A stretch of 64,000 nucleotides of DNA, from positions 3,348,001-3,412,000 of the forward strand of contig NZ_CP046171.1 in the NCBI RefSeq assembly GCF_011801125.1, in the 5' to 3' direction. Positions 36,231 to 44,393 of the stretch are shown in pieces. Each line of letters opens with the position of its first letter. Positions within the stretch are counted from its first letter, which is position 1. The notes below the pieces were generated by a model, which was not told where the DNA came from, did no database searches, and saw nothing but the letters and a program-made list of their open reading frames with translations. The stretch is from Nocardia brasiliensis (GTDB taxonomy: Bacteria > Actinomycetota > Actinomycetes > Mycobacteriales > Mycobacteriaceae). Position numbers and translations under genes: made by a program.

Positions 36231-36905
36231 TCAGCTCCGGCTCGTCGCCGAGTACTCCTGTTCGGGGCGGCCGGTGCTGCCGTAGCGCAGGCTCATGCGC
36301 AGCGTGCCGGTGCCGACCAAGGTGGCCAGATAGCGCTGGGCGGTGGCGCGGGAGATGCCGATGGCGGTGGCCACCTCGCCGGCCGAGAGTGGCGCGCCCG
36401 CGGCCAGGATCGACTGGAGCACAAGGTCTTTGGTGGGGGAGGTGACGGTGGTACCCGCCGCGGCCGCGGCAGGCGCCGGCCGCAGTGCCTGCAGTGCCGC
36501 GTCGACCCTGGCGTTGTCCACCTGCGGCGTCGAGAGGATGCGCCGGTAGCGCGCGTACGCGGCCAGCCGCGCGGCGAGCTCGGTGTGCTGGAACGGCTTG
36601 ACGAGAAAGGCCAGCGCGCCGGCCGACAGTGCCGCACGGACGGTGTCGCTGTCCGTGGACGCGGTGAGAACCATGGCATCACACCGTAGTTCGCGCACGA
36701 AGTCGACGCCGGAACCGTCGGGCAGGTACACGTCGACGAGCGCGAGATCGACCGGCCCCGCGTCGAGCACCGCTCGCGCGGCGGCCAGGGTGTTCGCGGT
36801 GCCCGCGACGGTGAATCCGGCGATGGAGTCCACGATTGCGGCATGCAGGTTGGCTACGCGGAAGTCGTCGTCGACGACGAGAACGGTTAGATCTGTTGGG
36901 GCCAT
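36231..36905 (-). CDS. Response regulator, CitB/DcuR type
   Basis: Protein of 224 aa: a receiver domain with V-V-D-D-D, phosphoacceptor Asp58 in L-V-D-V-Y-L-P-D-G-S-G and Lys in F-L-V-K-P-F, then a C-terminal helix-turn-helix (A-T-A-I-G-I-S-R-A-T-A-Q-R-Y-L) as in CitB/DcuR regulators. Its start overlaps the kinase stop by 19 bp, so both are coupled. It probably acts on the divergent promoter in front of the ABC importer. Confidence 0.93.
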   Translation of the reverse strand: MAPTDLTVLVVDDDFRVANLHAAIVDSIAGFTVAGTANTLAAARAVLDAGPVDLALVDVYLPDGSGVDFVRELRCDAMVLTASTDSDTVRAALSAGALAFLVKPFQHTELAARLAAYARYRRILSTPQVDNARVDAALQALRPAPAAAAAGTTVTSPTKDLVLQSILAAGAPLSAGEVATAIGISRATAQRYLATLVGTGTLRMSLRYGSTGRPEQEYSATSRS

Positions 36906-38575
36906 GACACCTTGCTGTCTACGAGCACTCCGGGAATACGAGCGATGAATTCGGCGCCGGTCAGCGGTGGCGCGCCGCCGCGCGGACTGGCCAGGCGCAC
37001 GTCACCGCCGTGCGTGCGGGCGATCTGGCGGATCAGCGCGAGCCCGACCCCGCGTCCGCCGGGCACGTCGCGCCCGTCGCGGGTCGAGGCGCCCTCGGTG
37101 AACAGCACCTCGATCAGCTCCGGCGCGACGCCGTCGCCGCTGTCGACCACGGTGATGTGCAACGTCGAATCCTCCTGTACCAGTTCGACTTCCACCTGTC
37201 GTACGGTATTCGACGACGCGTGCACGGCCTCGATCGCGTTGTCGAGCAGGTTGCCGAGCACGGTGGTGACGTCGACCGGGTCGGCGAGGCTGCCGTCCAC
37301 CCAGGTATTGGGTCCGAGCACGAGCTCGACGCCGCCCTCCCGCGCGTGCGCGGCCTTCGCGGCGAGGAAGGCCTGCAGGTAGGCGTCGTGGATGGCGTCG
37401 ATGCCCGGCGCGGCGGCGCCGAGCGGCCCGGCGCCGATCATCTCGTCCAGCGACCGTGACGCCTCCTCGGTGCGTCCGCTGTGCAGCAGGCCGCTGACCA
37501 GGTGCATCTTGTTGGAGAACTCGTGGCGCTGCGCGCGCAGCACGGTGCTCATCGACTCGACGGCGTCGAGCTGTCTGGTCAGCGCCTCGACGTCGGTGCG
37601 GTCGCGCACGGTGAGCACCGCGCCGAGGTCGCGACCGTCGCGGTGCACCGTGCGGGCCGCGACCACCACGATGTGCGAGCCGACCGTGGCCGAGGCGGGC
37701 TGCTCGTCGAGCCCGCGGAACACCTCGAGCACGCGCGGGGTCAAGCCGATCTCCGCTACCGGTCTGCCGGTTTCCGCGCCGATGCCGAGCAGCCTGCGCG
37801 CCTCGTCGTTGACGAACGTGGTGCGCCAGTGCGCGTCGACGGCGAGCACGCCGCGGCCGATGCCGTGCAACACCGCGGCCTGCCCGCGCACCAGCTCGGC
37901 GAGTTCTGCCGGTTCGAGCCCGAGCGTGAGCCCGCGCCAGCGCCGGGCGAGCACCATGGATCCGGCGATGCCGACCAGCAGCGCGGCGCCGACGAGCAGT
38001 CCCGCCGTGCGCAGGTCGTCGAGCAGTTGTTCGCGCACCGCGTCGGTGGCGATCCCGACGCTCACCGCGCCCACGATGCGGTCTGAATCGGGTTCGAGCA
38101 CAGGTACTTTCGCGCGGACCGAAGCGCCGAGCGTGCCCCGCTCCTCGGCGATCACCTCGCGTCCGGCCAGCGCGCCCGACGGATCGGTGCTGACGTGCTC
38201 GGTGAGCCGCGCGGCGTCGGGATGGGCGAGCCGGATGCCCGCGTCGTCGGTGATCACCACGAACAGCGCGCCGGTGCGGTGGGTTGTGTCGACCGCGATG
38301 CGCTCGAGCGGCCCGTCGGCGAGCTGTCTGCGCAGCGCCGGATCGGCGGCGATGGCGCCGGGCGCGTACCGGGTCACCTCGCCGCGCACCACGGGATCGG
38401 CGGCGACCGTGCGGGCGATCGCGAGGGCGCGCTGGCCGTAACCGTCGCGCAGCCGCTGATCGCTGAGATAGCCGAAAACCGCGAAGGCGACGCCGAGGGT
38501 GAGGGTGACCACCACGATCTGCAGCAGCAGAACTTGAGTCCTCAATCGCACGGCCGGCGCGCCCTCAGTGGCCAT
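36887..38575 (-). CDS. Sensor histidine kinase, CitA/DcuS type
   Basis: Protein of 562 aa from ATG 38575: transmembrane helix 13-36, external PAS-like CitA domain (about 40-190), second helix 191-212, cytoplasmic PAS (about 230-335), H-box R-A-Q-R-H-E-F-S-N-K (His351), and ATPase with N-L-L-D-N-A-I-E-A (Asn446), D-S-G-D-G and G-G-R-G-V-G-L. Family members sense citrate or C4-dicarboxylates outside the membrane. Codons upstream of 38575 are not family-like. Confidence 0.93.
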   Translation of the reverse strand: MATEGAPAVRLRTQVLLLQIVVVTLTLGVAFAVFGYLSDQRLRDGYGQRALAIARTVAADPVVRGEVTRYAPGAIAADPALRRQLADGPLERIAVDTTHRTGALFVVITDDAGIRLAHPDAARLTEHVSTDPSGALAGREVIAEERGTLGASVRAKVPVLEPDSDRIVGAVSVGIATDAVREQLLDDLRTAGLLVGAALLVGIAGSMVLARRWRGLTLGLEPAELAELVRGQAAVLHGIGRGVLAVDAHWRTTFVNDEARRLLGIGAETGRPVAEIGLTPRVLEVFRGLDEQPASATVGSHIVVVAARTVHRDGRDLGAVLTVRDRTDVEALTRQLDAVESMSTVLRAQRHEFSNKMHLVSGLLHSGRTEEASRSLDEMIGAGPLGAAAPGIDAIHDAYLQAFLAAKAAHAREGGVELVLGPNTWVDGSLADPVDVTTVLGNLLDNAIEAVHASSNTVRQVEVELVQEDSTLHITVVDSGDGVAPELIEVLFTEGASTRDGRDVPGGRGVGLALIRQIARTHGGDVRLASPRGGAPPLTGAEFIARIPGVLVDSKVSWPQQI

Positions 38576-38644
38576 TGGCGCAGCATAGACCACCCGCCCG
38601 GCGTGAGCAGAATGCGCAGAACCTCCGAATCGGCACATTGCACG

Positions 38645-38660
38645 GCTTGTGCGCACAAGC
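38645..38660. promoter_or_regulatory. Perfect 16-bp palindrome between kinase and ABC importer genes
   Basis: GCTTGTGCGCACAAGC is fully self-complementary and sits in the 146-bp region between the divergent kinase (start 38575) and ATPase (start 38722) genes. It is a natural site for the CitB-like regulator or another dimer. The sequence is certain, the binder is inferred. Confidence 0.6.
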
Positions 38661-38721
38661 TCCGGCCTGTGACCCGGGCCACGTACGTTCGCTCTATCTC
38701 GACTCGCAGGAGCAAGAAAAC

Positions 38722-39564
38722 ATGACCAACCCACTCATCGAGCTGCGGAGCGCGACCAAGCGCTTCCCCGGCACCGGCGGCGGCATCCATACCGCCGTCA
38801 AGGACCTCGACCTGACGGTCCGTCCCGGCGAATTCGTCGCCGTGGTCGGCCCGACCGGTTGCGGCAAGTCCACCACGCTGTCGCTGGTCTCCGGTCTGGA
38901 GCCGGCCTCGGCGGGCCGGACGCTGGTGCGCGGCAAGGACGTCCATGGCATTCCGGACGGCATCGGCTACATGTTCCAGCAGGACGCGGTGCTGCCGTGG
39001 AAGAGCGTGCTGGACAACGTCGCACTCGGCCCCCGGCTGCGCGGCAAGTCGAAAGCCGAAGCGCGCGAGCAGGCTTCGGGATGGGTGCGCAAGGTCGGCC
39101 TGGCCGGGTTCGAAACCTACTATCCGCACCAGCTCTCCGGCGGCATGCGCAAGCGCGTCGCGCTGGCGCAGACGCTGGTGAACGACCCGGAAATCCTGCT
39201 GATGGACGAGCCGTTCAGCGCGCTCGACGTGCAGACCCGCCAGCTCATGCAGGACGAACTGCTGCGCGTGTGGGCGGGCACCGGCGCCGCCGTCGTCTTC
39301 GTCACCCACGATCTGGAGGAGGCGATCGTGCTCGCCGACCGGGTGATCGTGATGACGGCGAGCCCGGCGACGGTGTGCGGTGATTTCACCGTCGGCCTGC
39401 AGCGTCCGCGCGATGTCGAGGAGGTGCGGCTCACCACCGAGTTCCGCGATATCTATCGCGAGATCTGGGAAACGCTGCGCGATCAGGTCGAGGCGGCAAG
39501 AGCGGGCGGCCGGGGGACGGTCGCCGGCGCGGCAGGTAAGGAAGGTGCGTCCCGTGTCGCATGA
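38722..39564 (+). CDS. ABC transporter ATP-binding protein (SsuB/TauB/NrtD type)
   Basis: Protein of 280 aa with Walker A G-P-T-G-C-G-K-S-T (43-51), Q-loop F-Q-Q, signature L-S-G-G-M (138-142), Walker B I-L-L-M-D-E-P (158-164) and the H-loop T-H-D. L-L-P-W-like V-L-P-W after the Q-loop is typical of sulfonate/taurine/nitrate-type importers. ATG 38722 has AGGAG nine bases upstream. It overlaps the permease gene by 11 bp. Confidence 0.93.
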   Translation: MTNPLIELRSATKRFPGTGGGIHTAVKDLDLTVRPGEFVAVVGPTGCGKSTTLSLVSGLEPASAGRTLVRGKDVHGIPDGIGYMFQQDAVLPWKSVLDNVALGPRLRGKSKAEAREQASGWVRKVGLAGFETYYPHQLSGGMRKRVALAQTLVNDPEILLMDEPFSALDVQTRQLMQDELLRVWAGTGAAVVFVTHDLEEAIVLADRVIVMTASPATVCGDFTVGLQRPRDVEEVRLTTEFRDIYREIWETLRDQVEAARAGGRGTVAGAAGKEGASRVA

Positions 39565-40441
39565 CATTCTCGAGCAGCCCGCGGCCGCGGTGGCGGTGCC
39601 GGAGAACGAATCCGAGGAGCAGATCCTCGCGCGGGTGCGCACCAACGCCAGGCGGGCCGCCATCCGCACCTGGGGACTGCGCGCGGCCCTGGTGGCCCTG
39701 TGGCTCGGCTCCTGGGAGCTCACCGCCTCGCTCTGGATCGACCCGTTCTTCTACTCCAAGCCGTCGCTGATCTGGTCGCGACTGGTCGAATGGTTCACCG
39801 ACGGAACCCAATTCGGCTCGATCTGGCTGCAGATCTACACCACTGTGCAGGAGGCCGTGCTCGGCTTCGTGATCGGCACCGTCGCAGGCGTCGTGCTCGG
39901 CGTGCTGCTCGGGCGCAGCCGCTATTGGGCCGATGTGCTCGCGCCGTTCATCAAGGGGCTCAACGCCGTACCGCGCATCGTGCTCGCCTCGCTGTTCATC
40001 ATCTGGTTCGGCCTCGGGTTGAGTTCCAAGGTCGCGACGGTGGTCGTGCTGGTGTTCTTCGCGGTGTTCTTCAACGCGTTCACCGGTGCGCGCGAGGTGG
40101 ACGGCAACGTCATCAACAACGCGCGCATCCTCGGCGCGGGCAAGCGGCAGGTGCTCACCGCGATCGTGCTGCCCAGCGCGACCACCTGGATCCTGTCCAG
40201 CCTGCACACCGCCTTCGGCTTCGCGCTGATCGGGGCGGTGGTCGGTGAATACGCCGGTGCCAGTAAGGGTCTCGGCCTGCTGATCAGCAACGCGCAGGGC
40301 ACCTTCGATTCGGCGGGCATCTACGCGGGCATGATCATCATCACCGTCATCGCGCTGCTCGCCGAGGGCGCGATCGGCTACGCGGAGAGCCGGTTGCTGA
40401 AATGGCGTCCGTCGCAGGCGAACACGGGCCACGGGATCTGA
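39554..40441 (+). CDS. ABC transporter permease (SsuC/TauC type)
   Basis: Protein of 295 aa with a cytoplasmic N-terminus (about 40 residues) and six hydrophobic helices. The permease EAA-like loop is G-A-G-K-R-Q-V-L-T-A-I-V-L-P and the segment A-V-P-R-I-V-L-A-S-L-F-I-I-W-F-G is typical of the BPD_transp_1 domain in the NMT1/SsuA importer group. GTG 39554 has AGGAAGG seven bases upstream and overlaps the ATPase gene, indicating coupling. Confidence 0.93.
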   Translation: MSHDILEQPAAAVAVPENESEEQILARVRTNARRAAIRTWGLRAALVALWLGSWELTASLWIDPFFYSKPSLIWSRLVEWFTDGTQFGSIWLQIYTTVQEAVLGFVIGTVAGVVLGVLLGRSRYWADVLAPFIKGLNAVPRIVLASLFIIWFGLGLSSKVATVVVLVFFAVFFNAFTGAREVDGNVINNARILGAGKRQVLTAIVLPSATTWILSSLHTAFGFALIGAVVGEYAGASKGLGLLISNAQGTFDSAGIYAGMIIITVIALLAEGAIGYAESRLLKWRPSQANTGHGI

Positions 40442-40443
40442 GC

Positions 40444-41496
40444 ATGAGGTATCGCAAGCAGGTGACGATCGTCGTGCTGGCCGTCGCGGCGCTGCTGCTG
40501 GCCACGGGCTGCAGGGACTCGCGCCACATTCCGATGGTGAACGGGCGCCCGGAGATCACCATCATGGTCGGCGGGCTGGAGAAGGTGATCTATCTGCCCG
40601 CCATGCTCACCCAGCAGCTCGGCTACTTCGAGAGCAACGACATCGATGTGAAGCTGCTCGGCGAACAGTCCGGCGCGAACGCCGAGACCGCCTTGCTCAC
40701 CGGCGATGTGCAGGCGGTGGTCGGCTTCTACGACCACACCATCGACCTGCAGGCCAAGGATCAGTGCATCCGCTCGGTGGTGCAGCTCTCGGATGTGCCG
40801 GGCGAGGTGGAGCTGGTGTCCAAGGTGGACGCGGACTCGATCAGGTCCACGGCCGATCTACGCGGCAAGAACCTGGGTGTCACCTCGCTCGGCTCCTCGA
40901 CCGACTTCCTCACCCAGGCGCTCACCGGCCAGCAGGGCATGACCACCGCGGACTACACCCGGGTGAAAGTCGGTGCGGGACAGACGTTCATCGCCGGCAT
41001 GAACCACAACGGCATCGACGCGGGCATGACCACCGACCCGACGGTGGCGCAGATGGTCAATTCCGGTGAGGCCGAGATCCTGGTCGACATGCGCACCGAG
41101 GCCGGTACCAGGGCCGCGCTCGGCGGTCTCTACCCGGCGACCTCGCTGTACATGAGCTGCGCGACCATCGATGCGCACCCGGACATCGTGCGCAAGCTGG
41201 CGGCGGCGTTCGTGCAGACCCTGCAGTGGATCAAGGCGCACACCCCGGAGGAGATCGCCGCGAAGATGCCGCCGCAGTACGCCAGCGCGGGCAAGGACCT
41301 CTACGTCCAGTCCATCCGCGACTCGATCGGCATGTTCAACGGCGACGGTTTGATGAAACTCGAAGGCGCCCAGAATGTGCTGAATATCCTCGGCAAGTAC
41401 TCGAAGAACGTGCGGCCGGTCCGCGACCGGATCGACCTGTCGCAGACCTACACGACCAAGTTCGTAGAGGAGGCGTTGCGCGCTCCGAAGCAGTAG
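40444..41496 (+). CDS. ABC transporter substrate-binding lipoprotein (NMT1/SsuA-like)
   Basis: Protein of 350 aa. A lipoprotein signal ends L-A-T-G-C at residue 23; then a type II binding-protein fold: Y-L-P-A-M-L-T-Q-Q-L-G-Y-F-E near the start, G-D-V-Q-A-V-V-G-F-Y, D-L-R-G-K-N-L-G-V-T-S-L-G-S-S-T-D-F and N-G-I-D-A-G-M-T-T. This arrangement is that of nitrate/sulfonate/thiamine-precursor binding proteins. The ligand is unknown. It starts 2 bp after the permease stop and ends the operon at a strong hairpin. Confidence 0.92.
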   Translation: MRYRKQVTIVVLAVAALLLATGCRDSRHIPMVNGRPEITIMVGGLEKVIYLPAMLTQQLGYFESNDIDVKLLGEQSGANAETALLTGDVQAVVGFYDHTIDLQAKDQCIRSVVQLSDVPGEVELVSKVDADSIRSTADLRGKNLGVTSLGSSTDFLTQALTGQQGMTTADYTRVKVGAGQTFIAGMNHNGIDAGMTTDPTVAQMVNSGEAEILVDMRTEAGTRAALGGLYPATSLYMSCATIDAHPDIVRKLAAAFVQTLQWIKAHTPEEIAAKMPPQYASAGKDLYVQSIRDSIGMFNGDGLMKLEGAQNVLNILGKYSKNVRPVRDRIDLSQTYTTKFVEEALRAPKQ

Positions 41497-41503
41497 CGCG
41501 CGA

Positions 41504-41545
41504 CGACGGCGGGCCATCCCGGGTATCCGGGGTGGCCCGCTGTCG
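41504..41545 (+). terminator. Long hairpin ending the ABC importer operon
   Basis: Arm 41504-41516 pairs with 41533-41545 over 13 positions with a single G-T wobble, and an inner CCCGG/CCGGG pair extends the stem around a four-base loop. It begins 8 bp after the stop. Confidence 0.7.
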
Positions 41546-41608
41546 TATGGGCACGCAACCGCACCGCCTTGCCCGGGGGCGAACCGTACGGCCGTTAGCC
41601 TGGGACGC

Positions 41609-42226
41609 ATGAGCGCGCCTCCGTTCCGGTCGAGCCCGGCGGCCGAACGCATCCTGCGTACCGCCGCCGAGCTCATCGCCGTGCGCGGCTTCGCGGCCAC
41701 CTCCACGCGCGACATCGCCGCCGCCGTCGGGGTGCGCCAACCCGCCATCTACAAGCACTTCTCCGCGAAGGACGACATCCTCGCCGCCCTGGTCCGGCTC
41801 GGCCTGGAACGCCCGCTGGCGCTGGCCGACGAACTCGCGCCGTTCGAGGCGCCCGCGGTGGTGAAGCTGCATCGCTGGCTCCGTGCGGCGCTGGAGCACC
41901 TGCACGAGTCGCCCTACGTGCTCGCGTCCATCCTGACCACCCAGGAGCTGACCAGGGAACGCTTCGCCGCCGAACTAGAGCTGGTCACCCGGCTCGATCG
42001 GGTCGTCATCGACCTGGTGCGCGCCGGTCAGCGCGAGGGTGACGTGCGTGCGATGGATCCGGTCTCCGGTGCGCGCCTGGTCCAGGCGCTCTTCGACGCC
42101 CTGGCGCTGCCGCAGATCGCGGTGCGCCCGGCGGAGATCGTCGAGTTCGCCATGGCCGGATTGCTCGCCGACCCCACCCGGCTGCCCGCGATCCAGCGGG
42201 CCGCGGATGCGTTACCCGTGTCTTGA
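41609..42226 (+). CDS. TetR family transcriptional regulator
   Basis: Protein of 205 aa with an N-terminal TetR helix-turn-helix (residues 10-60: A-A-E-L-I-A-V-R-G-F, S-T-R-D-I-A-A-A-V-G-V and P-A-I-Y-K-H-F) and an ordinary ligand domain. It precedes an alpha/beta hydrolase gene by 31 bp on the same strand, so the two may be co-transcribed. Confidence 0.9.
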   Translation: MSAPPFRSSPAAERILRTAAELIAVRGFAATSTRDIAAAVGVRQPAIYKHFSAKDDILAALVRLGLERPLALADELAPFEAPAVVKLHRWLRAALEHLHESPYVLASILTTQELTRERFAAELELVTRLDRVVIDLVRAGQREGDVRAMDPVSGARLVQALFDALALPQIAVRPAEIVEFAMAGLLADPTRLPAIQRAADALPVS

Positions 42227-42257
42227 CCCGGGCGGATCGGCTACCGTCGTTCGGGTG

Positions 42258-43154
42258 ATGGCGAGCCTTTCGGGGGGTGCTGAACGCGGTGGTGGGGGCG
42301 TGGTCGAGGAACCGGCCGGGTTGCCGCCACGCCGGACCATCGTGCTACCCGACGGGTCGACGATCGCGGTGCGGTTCGTGCCGGGCTCCGATCCCGTTCT
42401 GCTGCTCCATGGTTGGGCGCTGACCGCGGACGTGAACTTCTGTCACCTGATGCCCTCGGTCGCGGCCGAACACGGGCTCGTCGCGCTGGACATGCGCGGA
42501 CACGGCCGCGGTCTGCCGCTGGCCGCCGACGAACGCTTCGACATCGCCCGATGCGCCGACGACGCGGCCTCGGTGCTCGACGCGCTCGGCATCGATCGGG
42601 TGGTGGTGTGCGGGTACTCGCTCGGCGGACCGGTGGGCCTGGAATTCGCACGGCGCCACCAGGATCGGGTGCGCGGGCTGGTGTTCGCGGCGACCGCGAT
42701 GGCCTTCGACAGCCGGGCCGACCAGATCGGCCGGGTGTTCTTCCGCGGGTTACGGCCGCTCGCGCATCTCAGCGCGGGCATCGGCCGGACCCTGCCGCTG
42801 GCTTATTTCCGCAAGGCGCGAGCGCGGGTTCCTGAGGTGGACCGATTATGGCCGTGGCTGAATATCGAACTGGGACACTGTCATCCGCGCGTGATCGTCG
42901 ACGTGATTCTCGCCGAGTACGCCTTCGACTTCCGGCCGCACGCGGCCGCACTCGCGGGGCTGCCCACCGCGGTGGTGGTCACCGCCCGCGACGGGGCGGT
43001 GCCACCGGCCGATCAGCGCGAACTGGCCGCGCTGCTCGGCGCCGAGGTCATCGAACTCGACGCCGCGCACGATGTCTTCCTGGCCGAGCCGGGCAAATAC
43101 GTCACGGCGACCCGCACGGCGATCGGTCAGGTCTTGCGGGAACCGGCACCCTGA
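42258..43154 (+). CDS. Alpha/beta hydrolase
   Basis: Protein of 298 aa. L-L-H-G-W oxyanion loop, D-M-R-G-H-G-R-G, nucleophile elbow C-G-Y-S-L-G-G, a late Asp (A-R-D-G-A-V-P) and His (D-A-A-H-D-V-F) complete the triad. Family members include esterases, haloalkane dehalogenases and lactonases; no specific reaction can be claimed. Start ATG 42258 or GTG 42255. Confidence 0.87.
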   Translation: MASLSGGAERGGGGVVEEPAGLPPRRTIVLPDGSTIAVRFVPGSDPVLLLHGWALTADVNFCHLMPSVAAEHGLVALDMRGHGRGLPLAADERFDIARCADDAASVLDALGIDRVVVCGYSLGGPVGLEFARRHQDRVRGLVFAATAMAFDSRADQIGRVFFRGLRPLAHLSAGIGRTLPLAYFRKARARVPEVDRLWPWLNIELGHCHPRVIVDVILAEYAFDFRPHAAALAGLPTAVVVTARDGAVPPADQRELAALLGAEVIELDAAHDVFLAEPGKYVTATRTAIGQVLREPAP

Positions 43155-43171
43155 CGCATTGCCTTCCGATC

Positions 43172-43942
43172 TCAGCCCTTGGCCGCCGCGGGCTCGGCCG
43201 CGTCTTTGGCCTTGAGCTCGGCCTTCCACTCCCGGAAGCCCTCTTCGGTGCGTCCGCTGCGCCAGTAGCCCGAGATCGACGCCGCCCATTCGGCGGGCAC
43301 ATTGTGTTCTCTGCGCACGTAGCGGCGCAGGTCGTGCATGACCGCCTTGGCCTCACCGTGGATGAAGACCTGGACCTGGCCGTCCTTCCACGGCGCGCTG
43401 CGCACGCTCTCGGCCAGCACCTCGCCCGGTGCGCGGCTGCCGCGGTGCAGCCAGGTGAGCTCGATGCCATCGGGCTTACGCAGCGGCAGTTCGTCATCCG
43501 GGCCCGCCACCTCGACGAACGCGTAGCCGACCGCGTCCGCGTCCATGGCTTCCAACGCAGCGGCGATGGCGGGCAGTGCCGCCTCGTCGCCGGCGAGCAG
43601 ATGCCAATCGGCGTCGGACCTGGGCGCGTACGCGCCACCGGGGCCGTAGAGGTCGATGGTCGCACCGGGCTCGACCTCGGCCGCCCACGGTCCCGCGATG
43701 CCCTCGGCGCCGTGATACACGAAATCCGCGGCGAGCTCGCCCGCTTCCTGGTCGACCGAGCGGACGGTGTAGGTGCGCAGGACCTCGATGCCGTCGCGTT
43801 CGAAGATGAATTTGACGTAGGAATCGGTGAACTCGTTGTCCTTGAACGCGGCGAAACCGGGTCCGCCGAGGTGGACCCGGATCAGGTGCGGGCTCAGCCA
43901 CTCGGTGCGCTGGACGGTGAGGGTGGTGCGAGGTCGGGCCAT
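43172..43942 (-). CDS. Siderophore-interacting protein (ferric-siderophore reductase)
   Basis: Flavoprotein of 256 aa in the SIP family (PF08021/PF04954). The FAD-binding R-T-Y-T-V-R is at 56-61. G-A-E-G-I-A-G-P-W-A and L-A-G-D-E-A-A-L-P-A-I follow, and the C-terminal half has W-K-D-G-Q-V-Q-V-F-I-H-G-E-A and Y-W-R-S-G-R-T-E-E-G-F. It releases iron from imported ferric siderophores using NAD(P)H or ferredoxin. ATG 43942 has GGGAGG eight bases upstream, and an iron box lies just beyond. Confidence 0.93.
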   Translation of the reverse strand: MARPRTTLTVQRTEWLSPHLIRVHLGGPGFAAFKDNEFTDSYVKFIFERDGIEVLRTYTVRSVDQEAGELAADFVYHGAEGIAGPWAAEVEPGATIDLYGPGGAYAPRSDADWHLLAGDEAALPAIAAALEAMDADAVGYAFVEVAGPDDELPLRKPDGIELTWLHRGSRAPGEVLAESVRSAPWKDGQVQVFIHGEAKAVMHDLRRYVRREHNVPAEWAASISGYWRSGRTEEGFREWKAELKAKDAAEPAAAKG

Positions 43943-43961
43943 AGGGTAATCCTCCCACGAT

Positions 43962-43980
43962 TAGAATTAGGGTTACCTTA
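43962..43980 (-). promoter_or_regulatory. Probable IdeR/DmdR iron box
   Basis: On the minus strand this 19-bp site reads TAAGGTAACCCTAATTCTA. It keeps the TWAGGTWA left half and the CTAA centre of the IdeR consensus, with a weaker right half. It begins 19 bp before the SIP start, so iron-loaded IdeR/DmdR would repress the gene. Confidence 0.65.
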
Positions 43981-44393
43981 CTGACCCTACTCCTAGGTGA
44001 TCGTGAACCGCGCGGCGCGGCGTTCGGAGCAACCGTCGACGCGGTGCCCGGGAGCGGTCGTCGCCGCGGAATGGCTCGGCCTCGGCGCCGTGTTCCGCGG
44101 CGCGTTGCGCAAAAGTGCGGAAGGCGTTGCGGCGGAACTGAAACTGCTTCCGCGGGTGTTCGCGGCCGTGGGTTCGGCGCGGCTTCCTGATGTCCGGTCG
44201 ACTGATCACACGCGGCCCACCTGCGTATACGGCGATGCCCGGTACCGCGCGGGGTAGTGCCGCGTGGTGCTACCGGTAGCGTGACGTGTCGGCCGACGCG
44301 CAAACATGCGATGATCCCATGTTATGTGTCCGGGGTCACCGACCGACGATCCCGGCCGTCGCGTCGTTTGCCGCAAGAGAGAAGGACCGCACT
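43981..44393. other. Intergenic region before amino acid permease
   Basis: About 410 bp beyond the iron box, holding two weak opposed frames (43997-44257 plus, 43973-44209 minus) with no family resemblance. GCTACCGGTAGC at 44269-44280 is a perfect 12-bp palindrome and may be an operator for the permease. Confidence 0.4.

Noticed and set aside
43997-44257. 86-codon plus-strand frame next to the iron box
   Set aside because: No ribosome site, no family, and a competing opposite frame.
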